Positions 12,136 to 22,464 of a stretch of DNA of 64,000 bases are shown here, in pieces. Position 1 is the first letter of the stretch. Each line of letters opens with the position of its first letter. Both the position numbers and the translations under genes were made by a program. Location of the stretch: positions 37,250,348 through 37,314,347 of the forward strand of contig CM059196.1 in the NCBI GenBank assembly GCA_030323885.1, in the 5' to 3' direction. This stretch comes from Branchipolynoe longqiensis (Eukaryota; Annelida; Polychaeta; Phyllodocida; Polynoidae). The notes under the pieces are model-generated. The model was given only the letters and a program-made list of their open reading frames with translations. It did not search any database and had not been told where the DNA came from.

Positions 12136-12194
12136 CTGGCATACATCAACGTAATCTTGTATTTGTTTATACTTGTTCACAGTTCTGCGCACTC

Positions 12195-12530
12195 TCAGCC
12201 TCACTCTCTCCTTCTCTCCCCCTTTCCCTGCCCCCCTCCCTCCTCGTCCTCGCCTCCTCCTCCCTCTCCCCCCCCACCCCCCATCCTATCCCTTTACTAC
12301 TCGTCCGCTCCCTCTTCCCTTCTCTTACCCCTAGCACTCTCCTCTCTTTCCCCTCCACCTCCCTCTCCCCTTCCATTTCCCCCCCCCCTCATTACTCCAC
12401 CCTCCATTTCCCTCCCTTGCCCCTCCCTCTCCCTTCTCTTTCCTCTCCTCTATCTTCCTCTACCCCTCCCTCGCCTCTCCCTTTCCCTCTCGCACTCTCT
12501 CCCGCCTCTCCCTCTCGCTCCATCCACACA
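12195..12530. repeat. Pyrimidine-rich tract
   Basis: About 335 bp of almost pure C/T (ctccctctcccc...). Polypurine/polypyrimidine tracts of this length can form triplex (H-DNA). No coding evidence. Confidence 0.9.
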
Positions 12531-13412
12531 TACGCACATTATCAGTAACACACCAACAAACACACAAACAAACGCTATCCACACACACTAACATCACAAA
12601 CACACACAAACAAACACACAAACAAACGCTATCCATGCACACTAACATCATGGACACACACAAACAAACACACAAACAAACGCTATCCACGCACACTAAC
12701 ATCACGGACACACACAAACAAACACACAAACAAACACACAAACAAACGCTATCCACACACACTAACATCACAAACACACACAAACAAACGCTATCCACGC
12801 ACACTAACATCACAAACACACACAAACAAACACACAAACAAACAAACGCTATCCACACACACTAACATCACAAACACACACAAACAAACGCTATCCATGC
12901 ACACTAACATCACGGACACACACAAACAAACACACAAACAAATGCTATCCATGCACACTAACATCACAAACAGACACAAACAAACACACAAACAAACACA
13001 CAAACAAACGCTATCCACACACACTAACATCACAAACACACACAAACAAACACTATCCACACCCACTAACATCACAAACACACACAAACAAACACTCAAA
13101 CACATGCTATACACACACACTAACATCACAAACACACAAAACAAACACACAAACAAACACACAAACAAACAAACGCTATCCACGCACACTAACATCACAC
13201 ACACAAACAGATGCTATCCACACACACTAACATCACAAACACACACAAACAAACACTATCCACTCACACTAACATCACAAACACACACAAACACACACAA
13301 ACGCTATCCACACACACTAAGATCACAAACACACACAAACAAACACACAAACAAACGCTATCCACGCACACTAACATCACACACACAAACAAACATACAT
13401 GATACAAACAAG
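12531..13412. repeat. CA-rich minisatellite (ctatccacacacactaac)
   Basis: About 16 copies of a variable-length unit. A conserved core 'gctatccacacacactaaca' plus 'tcacaaacacacac' is separated by variable numbers of 'aaacaaacacac' sub-repeats, so unit length changes by 8- or 12-bp steps. Confidence 0.9.
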
Positions 13413-13586
13413 AGCTATACACTATCTCACATTTCCGTAAAACTAAAAGTCAGTTATTTTGTCACACCATTACAAAGTCACCCTATATTCACGACAACTA
13501 ACCGGAAGTGGACTAGGTCCGCCTGAGTGCCACTTCCCAGTGCGCACCGGGCCGAGCTTACCGTCGGCGTCACGATAGGTTTCCGG

Positions 13587-14046
13587 TGTGGCGGTTTCAG
13601 CGTGTTCCCGTGCTCAGCCGTGTCCCGTTGCTTCTGCGCATGCGCGGATTTCGCATCAACTCGGATCACCCGAGACACTTATTGGCGCATGCGCACATCC
13701 TACAAACTCGGGTCGAATAATCGAATACGCTTCTCCGCGCTCGGGTGGACAATTATTTTTTTTTTTTTAATAACCGATAAAAATACAGCAAAATAGGATT
13801 TAAAGTATTTTATGATGGCCTAGTTTACCTATATTTCCATTTAATTAATCTAAGTTATTCTTTTTTTGCACACGGCACGTGTATTTGTCGACTCCACTCG
13901 CCGTGTTCTATTTGAAATTCTGACGACTGGGATGACCCGAGTCGCCCGGGTAGTGTAAATCGATTACGGCCATGTTTATTAGATTCTGACGCATGCGCAG
14001 AAGCGAGGTACACGTCTGAGCACGGGAACACGCTGAAACCGCCACA
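13587..14046. mobile_element. CCGG-flanked MITE, family B
   Basis: 460 bp with ~60-bp TIRs: left tgtggcggtttcagcgtgtt..., right reverse complement the same with few changes, both running into 'cttctgcgcatgcg'. CCGG abuts both ends (13583-13586 and 14047-14050). Its first bases resemble family A (tgtggc[a/g]g), yet the interior is unrelated. 'ggatcacccgag' and 'gatgacccgag' recur subterminally. No ORF. Confidence 0.8.
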
Positions 14047-14342
14047 CCGGGCCGTGTTGGCCTACATGTATAAGTATAAGTGCGCTGTCGAGCCAATCCT
14101 GTGTGCGCATTTAACATGCCATTCCGAGGAGCGCGCCCGTGATTTCAACTGCACCTCCTCTGTCTCACAGACGGGTGTGTGCCGATAATCCTTTACATTG
14201 AGGTCAAGGGTCAGGGGTCAGGGGTCGGAAACGAGGGGCACTATGATAACGAGAAGAACGAAAATAAAATATCAACTAACAAAAGCTGAACTATCAACAA
14301 AGAGCAGACATTTAAAAAGAACCTCCTATATACATACATATG

Positions 14343-14458
14343 TAGTTAGTTTTACGTCCTAGCAATATCTAAGTCTATATCAGGATGTGACAATGCACTC
14401 ATGATGACTTTATAGTGCTGCCCCACTGGGAGACTGTCGCCATCTCCATGACCGAATT
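14343..14458 (-). repeat. SINE (main family), 3' part
   Basis: 'gttttacgtcctagcaatatc' through 'agtgctgccccactgggaga'; the head is lost. Confidence 0.7.
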
Positions 14459-14582
14459 TCCTACATACATACCTACATCCCTACATAGATACCTCGGGTA
14501 GCACTAGCAGTGCCGGTATTTGGGTTCAATTACCACTCGCAGGTGCCACCCCGGTGGATAAATAGGGAACTACAGTGGATAA

Positions 14583-14912
14583 TTTACTGTATATGTCCAA
14601 ATAGACGCGCACTGCGCGAGTGTAGACACATGGATGCATGTCTATTCAAAGTTAAAGAATTTCATGGATTTGTTTTTGTTGTGCCTCTGAAATAAAGTGG
14701 GATTGTCTTATTTTATGTGCATTCAGTCTGAATATGATCGTAAATTTTGATTTGTTTTTGTTGTGTATCTGAAACAAAGTGGGATTGTCTTATTTTATGT
14801 GCATTCAGTCTGAATATGATCGTAAATTTGTGCGTGCTTTCAATCTTGAAATGGGGGGGGGGGGGTGCTTCTATTGCATAGCGTGCTTCTATTGGGACAT
14901 ATACGGTATTTA
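14583..14912. mobile_element. TIR element with internal tandem duplication
   Basis: The left end 'ttactgtatatgtccaaata' and the right end (reverse complement taccgtatatgtcccaatag) form ~35-bp imperfect TIRs. Inside, an ~85-90-bp unit containing 'gtgggattgtcttatttta' is duplicated (about 14651-14736 and 14737-14829). No coding capacity. Confidence 0.55.
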
Positions 14913-14920
14913 GGGTGAGT

Positions 14921-14973
14921 TTTTTTGTTGTTGTTTTACGTCCTAGCAACATCTAGGGGTATATCAGGACGGG
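14921..14973 (-). repeat. SINE tail fragment
   Basis: 'tttttgttgttgttttacg' plus 'tcctagcaacatctagggg' and 'atatcaggacggg': only the 3' tail. Confidence 0.7.
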
Positions 14974-15241
14974 TCATATGTAGGGTGATAATATCACTGA
15001 GCTAACCATGGAGGAATGCTGCAGAACACAATTTAAATCTAGAGGATGTGGCAAATAAAATCTCTGTTTGCATAGATATAGAAGAGAATATAATAACGGC
15101 GTTTTCTATATTTCCTGTGGATGAAAAAAAAAGAGAGACCAAATTGCAAATATATACTGGCTAATTTTCTCTTCGTCAGAAAAGCAAACAAAACTACACA
15201 AGAAAAGTCGTTGATATTGCGTGGCCAGATTGCGGATCTAA

Positions 15242-15444
15242 AGCCCGTCACACTATGCCGTATTGCGTCAGCGTATGCCGACGTATGTGATTTTGCGCCA
15301 ACACGTTGGTGTACGCTGAGAAAAGTTATGGGCATGTTTGTCATAAGTAGTATTTTTTAGCATGTTCAAAATTCTGCCGTATAACATCGTGTGTCACATA
15401 CATTGGCATACACTGACGCAATATGGCATAGTGTGACAGGGCCT
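15242..15444. mobile_element. Harbinger-like MITE with TAA duplication
   Basis: 203 bp flanked by TAA on both sides (15239-15241 and 15445-15447). The ~50-bp TIRs start agcccgtcacactatgcc at the left and, reversed, aggccctgtcacactatgcc at the right. Subterminal 'cgtatgccgacgtatgtg' matches the style of the autonomous-type element at 29.3-33.3 kb. The 3-bp TWA duplication is characteristic of PIF/Harbinger. Confidence 0.8.
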
Positions 15445-15657
15445 TAAGAGAAACACGCCGTGGCTCAAAATAACCTGGTGTTTCTAGATATACAATATAT
15501 AAATCTTTAAAAATTAAAAGGAGAAATAAAGTACACTTACGCGGCCACAATGCGTAATTTCGTCGTAATCTCGTCAGAGGTATTACTGAACTCGGGGCTA
15601 TTTTCGGCTAAGGCATCGTACCGCGCATGGAATGGGGTCTCGGATAAATGTGCAATG

Positions 15658-15945
15658 AGGCGGCCCCCCCCCCACCCCCCACACCCCGCCCGCCCATACC
15701 ACCCAGCGCTCCCCTCCTCCCTCTCCAGACTCGTTCCCTGTCTCTCTTCCCTCTCCAGATTCCCTGCCTGTCTGTTCTCATCATGCATCGTCGGCTGTTT
15801 TCCTATACTTAACCCCCCCCCCCTCCTCCACGCCCCCGAATCCATTCTCAGCCCCCCCCCCCTTCCCCTCCTTTTACATTCCTACCCTTCCCCTCGTCAC
15901 CTTCCCTCCAATTCCATTCCATTCCCCTCCCTTCCTTCACGCGCC
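15658..15945. repeat. C-rich pyrimidine tract
   Basis: ccccccc runs and tcccct repeats. On the complementary strand these are G-runs with G-quadruplex potential. No gene. Confidence 0.85.
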
Positions 15946-15948
15946 TTA

Positions 15949-16235
15949 TGCTGCAGTCACACTACGACGACAAGCGGCGATGACAGCCCAGCGACAGCGA
16001 CTTCCGGTCTGTCGTCGAGTGTCGTCGGGTGTCGCTCGACTGTCGCCTGATGGTCGCCTGATTGTCGCCGTGACACCTCTGCGTCACCTCCATTTTCTCG
16101 ACTGTCGCCTGGTTGTCGTCGGCTTTTTGGACATGTTGAAAAACTTCGACGACACCCGACGACAGCTGGTGTCGCTCGGCTGTCGATACGGTGTCGCTAC
16201 AGTGTCGGTACAGTGTCGATACGGTGTTGTCTTTG
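15949..16235 (+). mobile_element. Harbinger-like left end, 'gtcgtcg' type, right end not found
   Basis: It starts after TTA (15946-15948) with tgctgcagtcacactacgac, the same GTCACAC terminus as the other Harbinger-like elements here. It is followed by dense 'gtcgtcg', 'tgtcgcc' and 'cgacgac' motifs in both orientations. I could not find the matching right terminus. Confidence 0.4.
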
Positions 16236-16504
16236 CCGTTACCCCTCCACCTCCCCATGTCACCCCCCCACAACCTCATCACCTGTCCTGCCTCTCTTTC
16301 ATTCCGTTCATGGAATGGAGGGAGGGGGGGGGGGGGGCATGGGAGAGGAGAGGGAGGGGGGGGGGGGGGCAAGTAGAACGCTGCCCCATGTCGAACTACT
16401 GGGAATACACCTCCATTACAACCTCGCCATTTTCTTCCTCCCCTCCTTTTTTGTTTTGTTCTTGTTTTGGTTACATACGTTGAATAAGTGGGGAAATTTC
16501 GATT

Positions 16505-16690
16505 GTAGAAAAGTTGCCTTCCTCATTCCACTGCTCCTTGTCCTATATTATCTCGTAAGGCTGAACGCCTGGCTAGGTATAAACTTGTATCTCGTTGGTT
16601 TGACTCTGTTGAATTCAAGTGCCAGGTATGAATCCGACGACCTGCCAGACAACCCTGTCCATTGGTATGTTAGATTGGTCGATTAGGGAT
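16505..16690 (-). repeat. SINE-related head segment, diverged
   Basis: 'cttcctcattccactgctcc' and 'gaacgcctggctaggtata' match the segment at 35110-35273, both preceded by 'ggggaaattt'. This pairing suggests a SINE subfamily whose 3' half differs from the main family. Confidence 0.45.
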
Positions 16691-16880
16691 TTATGTCCTG
16701 GCAACATCAAAGGCCATATGAAGACAAACACATACTTATGACAATGCACACTATTGCAGACTTCATAGTGCTGCTGCCCTGGGCTATCGTTCCGCCAACA
16801 CCATGTCCTGATATCCCACCCACTCTGTCACATTATCCCGACACTGAGCCAACCAGCCCTGGCCTTACCTTAATAATAAG
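16685..16880 (-). repeat. SINE (main family), partial
   Basis: 'tttatgtcctggcaacatca', 'gacttcatagtgctgctgcc' and 'tgtcacattatcccgacact' are in order; the head is absent. Confidence 0.65.
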
Positions 16881-17017
16881 TACAGGGATGAAAATGGTCT
16901 ATGGCCCAAAACGTGGAAATCAGGCCGAGACATTGGCGCCACCTAGCGGGTTCTGGCAGAAGCAATGGTGAATTTCTGTGAAACATGGATATTCCCCCAT
17001 AGGATTAACTCAGGGAA

Positions 17018-17294
17018 TCCCGACTTTATAGTGCTGCCCCAGTGGGAGATCAGGCCACCAGCACCATGACCTGATATCCCACTCAGTCACATTATCCTGA
17101 CACTGAGCCAACCTCATTGCACCTTTCCCTATCCTAATAATGCTGAGCGCTTGGCCAGGAAGCGACAAGTATACATCTTTAAGTCAATGGTTTGACTCGA
17201 CCAGGGTTCAAACCCACGATCCCATGGGTTTGGAGTCCCCAATCTCCCAAAACAGGAGATGGACGCTCAACTCATTCGGCCATCCCGTCTGGTA
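17018..17294 (-). repeat. SINE (main family) with tRNA-like head, tail missing
   Basis: On the minus strand the head reads 'accagacgggatggccgaat' (A-box region), with 'gtgggtttgaaccc' as B-box. It runs through 'agtgctgccccagtgggaga' and stops before the tail. Confidence 0.75.
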
Positions 17295-17497
17295 GAAAAG
17301 CAGGGCCCAAATGTAAGGGGGCGGGTTAGCGGGGGTTAGCGGGCATAACCCGAGCGTAGTCGGGAATTCCCCGGTTAGCGGCCGAAACTCACAATGTGTG
17401 TGCACGGGTTAGGCAAACCATTCGAGGGTTAACGCGGCCTGCGCTAACCCCAACTTCTAGGTGGTTTATCGTCGGTGTTACGCGTGGACTGAAGATG

Positions 17498-18670
17498 GAT
17501 GTGTGTCTCTGTGTCTGTGTGTGTGCCTGTGTGTGTGTCTCTGTGTCTGTGTGTGTCTCTGTATGTGTCTCTGTGTCTGTGTGTGTCTCTGTGTGTGTGT
17601 CTCTGTGTGTGTGTGTGTCTCTGTGTGTGTTTCTGTGTCTGTGTGTGTCTCTCTCTGTCTATGTGTGTCTCTGTATCTCTGTGTGTGTGTCTGTGTGTGT
17701 CTCTGTGTCTGTATGTGTGTCTCTTTGTCTCTGTGTGTCTGTGTGTGTCTGTTTGTATGTGTGTGTCTCTGTATGTGTTTCTGTGTGTGTGTCTGTGTGT
17801 GTCTCTGTATGTGTCTCTGTATGTGTCTGTCTATGTGTGTATATCTGTGTATGTGTGTCTCTGTGTGTGTGTGTCTGTGTGTGTGTCTCTGTGTGTGTCT
17901 CTGTGTGTGTCTATGTGTCACTGTGTGTGTCTCTCTGTCTATGTGTGTCTCTGTATCTCTGTGTGTGTATGTGTGTGTGTCTGTGTGTCTGTATGTGTGT
18001 CTCTTTGTCTCTGTGTGTCTGTGTGTGTCTCTTTGTATGTGTGTGTGTCTCTGTATGTGTTTCTGTGTGTGTGTATGTGTGTGTCTCTGTATGTATCTCT
18101 GTATCTGTGTGTCTATGTGTGTGTATCTCTGTGTCTGTGTGTGTGTCTCTGTGTCTGTGTCTGTGTGTGTGTCTGTGTGTGTCTGTGTGTGTCTCTGTCT
18201 CTGTGTCTCTGTGTGTGTGTCTCTGTGTGTGTCTCTGTGTCTGTGTGTGTGTCTCTGTATCTCTGCATGTGTGTCTGTGTCTGTGTCTCTGTGTCTGTCT
18301 GTGGGTCTCTTTGTCCCTGTGTGTGTCTGTGTTTGTCTCTTTGTATGTGTGTGTCTCTGTGTGTGTCTCTGTGTGTGTGTGTGTCTCTGTATGTGTTTCT
18401 GTGTGTGTGTCTCTGTATGTGTATCTGTGTCTGTGTGTGTCTATGTGGGTGTATCTCTATGTATGTGTGTGTCTCTGTGTCTGTGTGTGTGTTTCTGTGT
18501 GTGTCTGTGTGTGTGTCTCTGTCTCTGTGTGTGTGTCTGTGTGTGTGGCTCTATGTATGTGTGTCTGTGTGTGTGTCTCTGTGTCTCTCTGTGTGTGTCT
18601 CTGTATCTGTATGTGTGTCTCTGTGTGTGTCTCTGTGTCTTTGTGTCTCTGTTGCAGTGTGTGTGTCTGT
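17498..18670 (+). repeat. GT/CT microsatellite, left arm
   Basis: About 1.17 kb of (gt)n interrupted by 'ctct', 'ctctgt' and 'ctat'. The plus strand is almost free of A, and of C outside CT. All three frames are open because the repeat has no stops, producing very long Cys/Val/Ser/Leu translations that are artefacts. Confidence 0.95.
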
Positions 18671-19516
18671 CTCAGAGACACACACACAGACACAGAAACA
18701 CACACACAGACACACAGAGACACAAACAGAGACACACACACAGACACACAAACACACACACAGAAACACACACAGACACACAGAAACACACACAGAGACA
18801 CACACAGAGACACACACAGACACACAGAAACACACAGGCACACACACAGACATACACACACAGAGACACTCACACAGACACACACAGGCACACATAAACA
18901 CAGAGACACACACACAGACACACACACAGACACACACAAACAGAGACACCCACAGAGACACACACACAGACACACTGAAACACAGAGACACACACACAGA
19001 CACACACATAGACAGACACACTGAAACACAGAGACACAGAGTGACACACACAGAGACACACACACAGAAACACACACACAGACACACACACACACAGAAA
19101 CACACACACAGACACAGAGACACACACACAGACACACACACAGAGACAGAGACACACACACAGACACACACAGAGAGACACACACACAGACACAGAGACA
19201 CACACACAGACACAGAGATACACACACATAGACACACACATACAGAGACACATACAGAGACACACACACAGAAACACATACAGAGACACACACACATACA
19301 AAGAGACACACACAGACACACACAGAGACAAAGAGACACACACAGAGACACACACACAGACACACACACAGAGATACAGAGACACACATAGACAGAGAGA
19401 CACACACACAGACACAGAGACACACACACAGACACACACACAGACACACACACACAGACACACACACAGAGACACACACAGACACACAGAAAAACAGAGA
19501 CACAGAGTCACACACT
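18671..19516 (-). repeat. CA/GA microsatellite, right arm of an inverted pair
   Basis: At about 18671 ('gtctgtctcagagacacac') composition switches abruptly to (ca)n with 'gaga', 'agaga' and 'tagaca' interruptions, the reverse complement of the left arm. It continues about 845 bp, to the 'cacacactgaggggtggggg' junction. Confidence 0.95.
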
Positions 19517-19654
19517 GAGGGGTGGGGGGGAGGAAGAGGGTGGTTCCTCCCGACTCCTACGACGCTCGCCGGGTACATTCCCACGGGGGCTCCCCAAATC
19601 TATAAATAACGCACAGGGTAGCTAACAAGTGCGCGCTTGGCACGCATACATCCC

Positions 19655-19777
19655 CCGTGACACATATACCAACACCGACCATAGCTACCCCGTCGGCCGG
19701 CCTTAACTCCGGCGAAGATAACCGGTGGCTCATACATTTAGGCCCAGATGCTTTAACCACTAGGCCATCCTGTCTAA
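19655..19777 (-). repeat. tRNA-like fragment
   Basis: On the minus strand 'gatggcctagtggttaaagc' is a good A-box/D-arm-like sequence, but the later B-box region is degenerate and there is no clear T-arm. Probably a head of another tRNA-derived SINE rather than a tRNA gene. Confidence 0.35.
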
Positions 19778-19837
19778 TTAGGTCGAATGCACATCCTGCC
19801 TGTAGAGTGCAGTCTCCTTACACCTGGACAACCTAGA

Positions 19838-20174
19838 TTGCTTGTTTGAGTTTTAGGTCCTAACAACATTTAAGGACGGAGAATCGACTTGTTACAACAA
19901 TGCACACTTATTGTGATTTCATAGTGCTGCCCCACTTGGAGATTAGACTGTCAACACCATGATGCGATATCGCACTCAGTCACACACATTACCTTGATAT
20001 TGAGCAAACCAGTCCTTGCCCTATCCTATTAATGCCAATCATCAGGCTAGATAGCGACATGTACACATGTACAAGTCGCTGGTTTGACTCAGTTAGGGTT
20101 AGAACCTACAACCTCCAACATTGGAAGCCACCAGGCACTATTAGTCTTACTGATTCCGCCATCCTGTCTAGTCG
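19838..20174 (-). repeat. SINE (main family), near full length
   Basis: Tail (gagttttaggtcctaacaac), body (tagtgctgccccacttgga) and degenerate tRNA-like head ending 'gccatcctgtctagt'. Heavily diverged, so an old copy. Confidence 0.65.
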
Positions 20175-20295
20175 GACTACCTAGATGCTATACTGAGTAA
20201 ACAGGTAGGGAAAATGACAGACAAGTCACAAAGATAACATGCATACTGGACACTTAAACATGCTGAATATCTACCTAGATATAGGTATATATATA

Positions 20296-20476
20296 CAGTA
20301 AAACCTCTCTAACCGACCACCTTCACAGATCGACCACTTCTCTATACCGATCGCTTTATTTGGATCCCAAACGATCGCCCATATAATACCATTGCAACAA
20401 TAAAAAAAACTTCCTAAACCGACCAACTCCCTAAATGGACTATTTAAAGCCAGTCCCATGGTTGGTGGATTTAGAG
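20296..20476 (+). mobile_element. Pogo/Tigger-like MITE, right end lost
   Basis: It starts cagtaaaacctctctaacc and carries 'gatcgaccacttc', 'gatcgctttattt' and 'ctccctaaatgga'. The right TIR decays into (ta)n. CAGTRAAACC termini are typical of pogo-family elements. Confidence 0.65.
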
Positions 20477-20499
20477 ATATATATATATACAGTAAAACA

Positions 20500-20504
<5 letters not shown>

Positions 20505-20542
<38 letters not shown>

Positions 20543-20765
20543 ACACATATAGGTATATAATATATATACACACATATAACACACACACCACACACACACA
20601 CACCACACACACAACCCACACACACCACACACACACACACACAACACAACACACACACACACACACGCACACACCACACACACACATCACACCCACACCA
20701 CACACACACCCACACCACACACACACCCACACATCACACACACCCACACATCACACACACACACA

Positions 20766-20813
<48 letters not shown>

Positions 20814-20824
20814 CACACACACCA

Positions 20825-20889
<65 letters not shown>
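20505..20889. repeat. (CA)n microsatellite
   Basis: Nearly pure ca with 'cacacac.caccc' interruptions, lying exactly between two pogo-like MITE copies. Confidence 0.95.
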
Positions 20890-20896
<7 letters not shown>

Positions 20897-21067
20897 ACCT
20901 CTTTAACTGACCACCTCCACAAATCGACCACTCCCCGATATCGATCGCTTTATTTCGGTCCCAACAATACCATTGTAACCATATTCTAACTCCCTAAACC
21001 GACCACCTCCCTAAATGGACCACTTAAAATCGGTCCCTAGCTCAGTCGATTTAGAGAGGTTTTACTG
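20890..21067 (+). mobile_element. Pogo/Tigger-like MITE, complete
   Basis: 178 bp, both ends present: cagtaaaacctctttaac and the reverse of the right end cagtaaaacctctctaaat. TA follows the right end. Interior as in the 20.3-kb copy. No coding capacity. Confidence 0.75.
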
Positions 21068-21249
21068 TATGTGTAATGTATATGTATATGTATATGTATA
21101 TGTGGCCGCAAAATGTTCCCCAGAATTACACCTAATCAGTACAGTACTCCACATACAGTCGGGCAGGACGAAGACATTGCTAGAATTGTATTAAAAGCAA
21201 TTAAACACCCCCTGGTGGCAGGGGGCAAAACTAAATAAACACAGCCTAC

Positions 21250-21342
21250 CTTGACATTGAATCCGAAACGACCTTGAGCGTCTGGTTTCATCTTGATGGA
21301 TACGAGGCCAGGGCCGTCTTGGTACGGGGTTCCCCCGTTAGG
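21250..21342 (-). CDS. PTPN4-like: Internal exon of a PTPN3/PTPN4-like phosphatase (start of the PDZ domain)
   Basis: This exon is 31 codons long on the minus strand. It encodes a G/P-rich lead-in and then L-V-S-I-K-M-K-P-D-A-Q-G-R-F-G-F-N-V-K. That is the characteristic first strand and carboxylate-binding loop of the PDZ domain in the FERM-PDZ tyrosine phosphatases PTPN3/PTPN4, whose known motif is [IV]-x-M-K-P-D-x-x-G-R-F-G-F-N-V-K followed by GG. Splice signals agree: a pyrimidine-rich tract ending in cctgcag precedes it and AAG/GTAGGC ends it, so the next exon should begin with the GG codons. In the family this phosphatase acts at the membrane-cytoskeleton interface and the PDZ binds partner C-termini. 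I found no neighbouring exon, so the flanking introns must be large. Codon use is balanced and unlike the surrounding repeats. The gene-level call is PTPN3 or PTPN4; one exon cannot separate them. Confidence 0.8.
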
Positions 21343-21464
21343 CTGCAGGGGCAGGACAAACAAGGAGAAAGCCATTAGAATGCAGGTAGGACATTACAAA
21401 TGCCGTGATATTATACAATCAAACACTGTAGCAAAGAATATATGCACCGAATCGACTTTAGTTA

Positions 21465-21720
21465 GACATATATATATATATATATATATATATCATGAGC
21501 ATAGATCGAATATATATAGTGTATATATTTTTATATATTAAATATATGTATATTGATATATACATTAAATATTATATCGTATATATTGTTTATATACATT
21601 GGATATATAAATGGAGATACATACATATACATAAATAGATATATCGGATATATATCATGTGCATATATCGGACTTATATAAATATTAAACATAATTATAT
21701 ATATATATATATCTGCATAC
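21465..21720. repeat. AT-rich tract
   Basis: (ta)n runs and 'atatatac' units, in the intron just upstream (minus sense) of the PDZ exon. No coding signal. Confidence 0.85.
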
Positions 21721-21968
21721 ACACATACTCGATTGAAAGCTGCCTCACGGAGTATGTTACACACGTATACTATCACTAAATTGGGGTTGCTCGGGGAGAA
21801 TGATCTTGTAATATGTGCAGAAAGTACATCTATACAAGCCTCGGCATGAATGAATAAATCAGATTACAAGAAAGAAGAAAATGCACACAAACATTGTCTC
21901 AAGTGCCAGAGAACCGGTTTTCTATTATCTGATGGCTAATGCGCGTCGGTGTGGGCGAAGTGTGGAGG

Positions 21969-22464
21969 NNNNNNNNNNNNNNNNNNNNNNNNNNNNNNNN
22001 NNNNNNNNNNNNNNNNNNNNNNNNNNNNNNNNNNNNNNNNNNNNNNNNNNNNNNNNNNNNNNNNNNNNNNNNNNNNNNNNNNNNNNNNNNNNNNNNNNNN
22101 NNNNNNNNNNNNNNNNNNNNNNNNNNNNNNNNNNNNNNNNNNNNNNNNNNNNNNNNNNNNNNNNNNNNNNNNNNNNNNNNNNNNNNNNNNNNNNNNNNNN
22201 NNNNNNNNNNNNNNNNNNNNNNNNNNNNNNNNNNNNNNNNNNNNNNNNNNNNNNNNNNNNNNNNNNNNNNNNNNNNNNNNNNNNNNNNNNNNNNNNNNNN
22301 NNNNNNNNNNNNNNNNNNNNNNNNNNNNNNNNNNNNNNNNNNNNNNNNNNNNNNNNNNNNNNNNNNNNNNNNNNNNNNNNNNNNNNNNNNNNNNNNNNNN
22401 NNNNNNNNNNNNNNNNNNNNNNNNNNNNNNNNNNNNNNNNNNNNNNNNNNNNNNNNNNNNNNNN
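21969..22464. other. Assembly gap (496 N)
   Basis: A run of undetermined bases. It removes the rest of RNase H, and possibly integrase and the 3' LTR, of the Gypsy element. Sequence left of the gap (21899-21968) shows no pol similarity, so the real missing length may exceed the Ns. Confidence 1.

Noticed and set aside
15537..16483. Frames through pyrimidine tract and the 'gtcgtcg' element
   Set aside because: Composition reflects C-runs and element motifs, not coding sequence.
17396..19584. Very long open frames (hundreds of residues rich in Cys, Val, Ser, Thr, His) on both strands
   Set aside because: They are translations of GT/CT and CA/GA microsatellite, which lacks stop codons in all frames; no start context, splice sites or composition typical of a protein.
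19655..19777. tRNA gene on the minus strand
   Set aside because: Good D-arm-like part but no T-arm consensus; kept only as a tRNA-like fragment.
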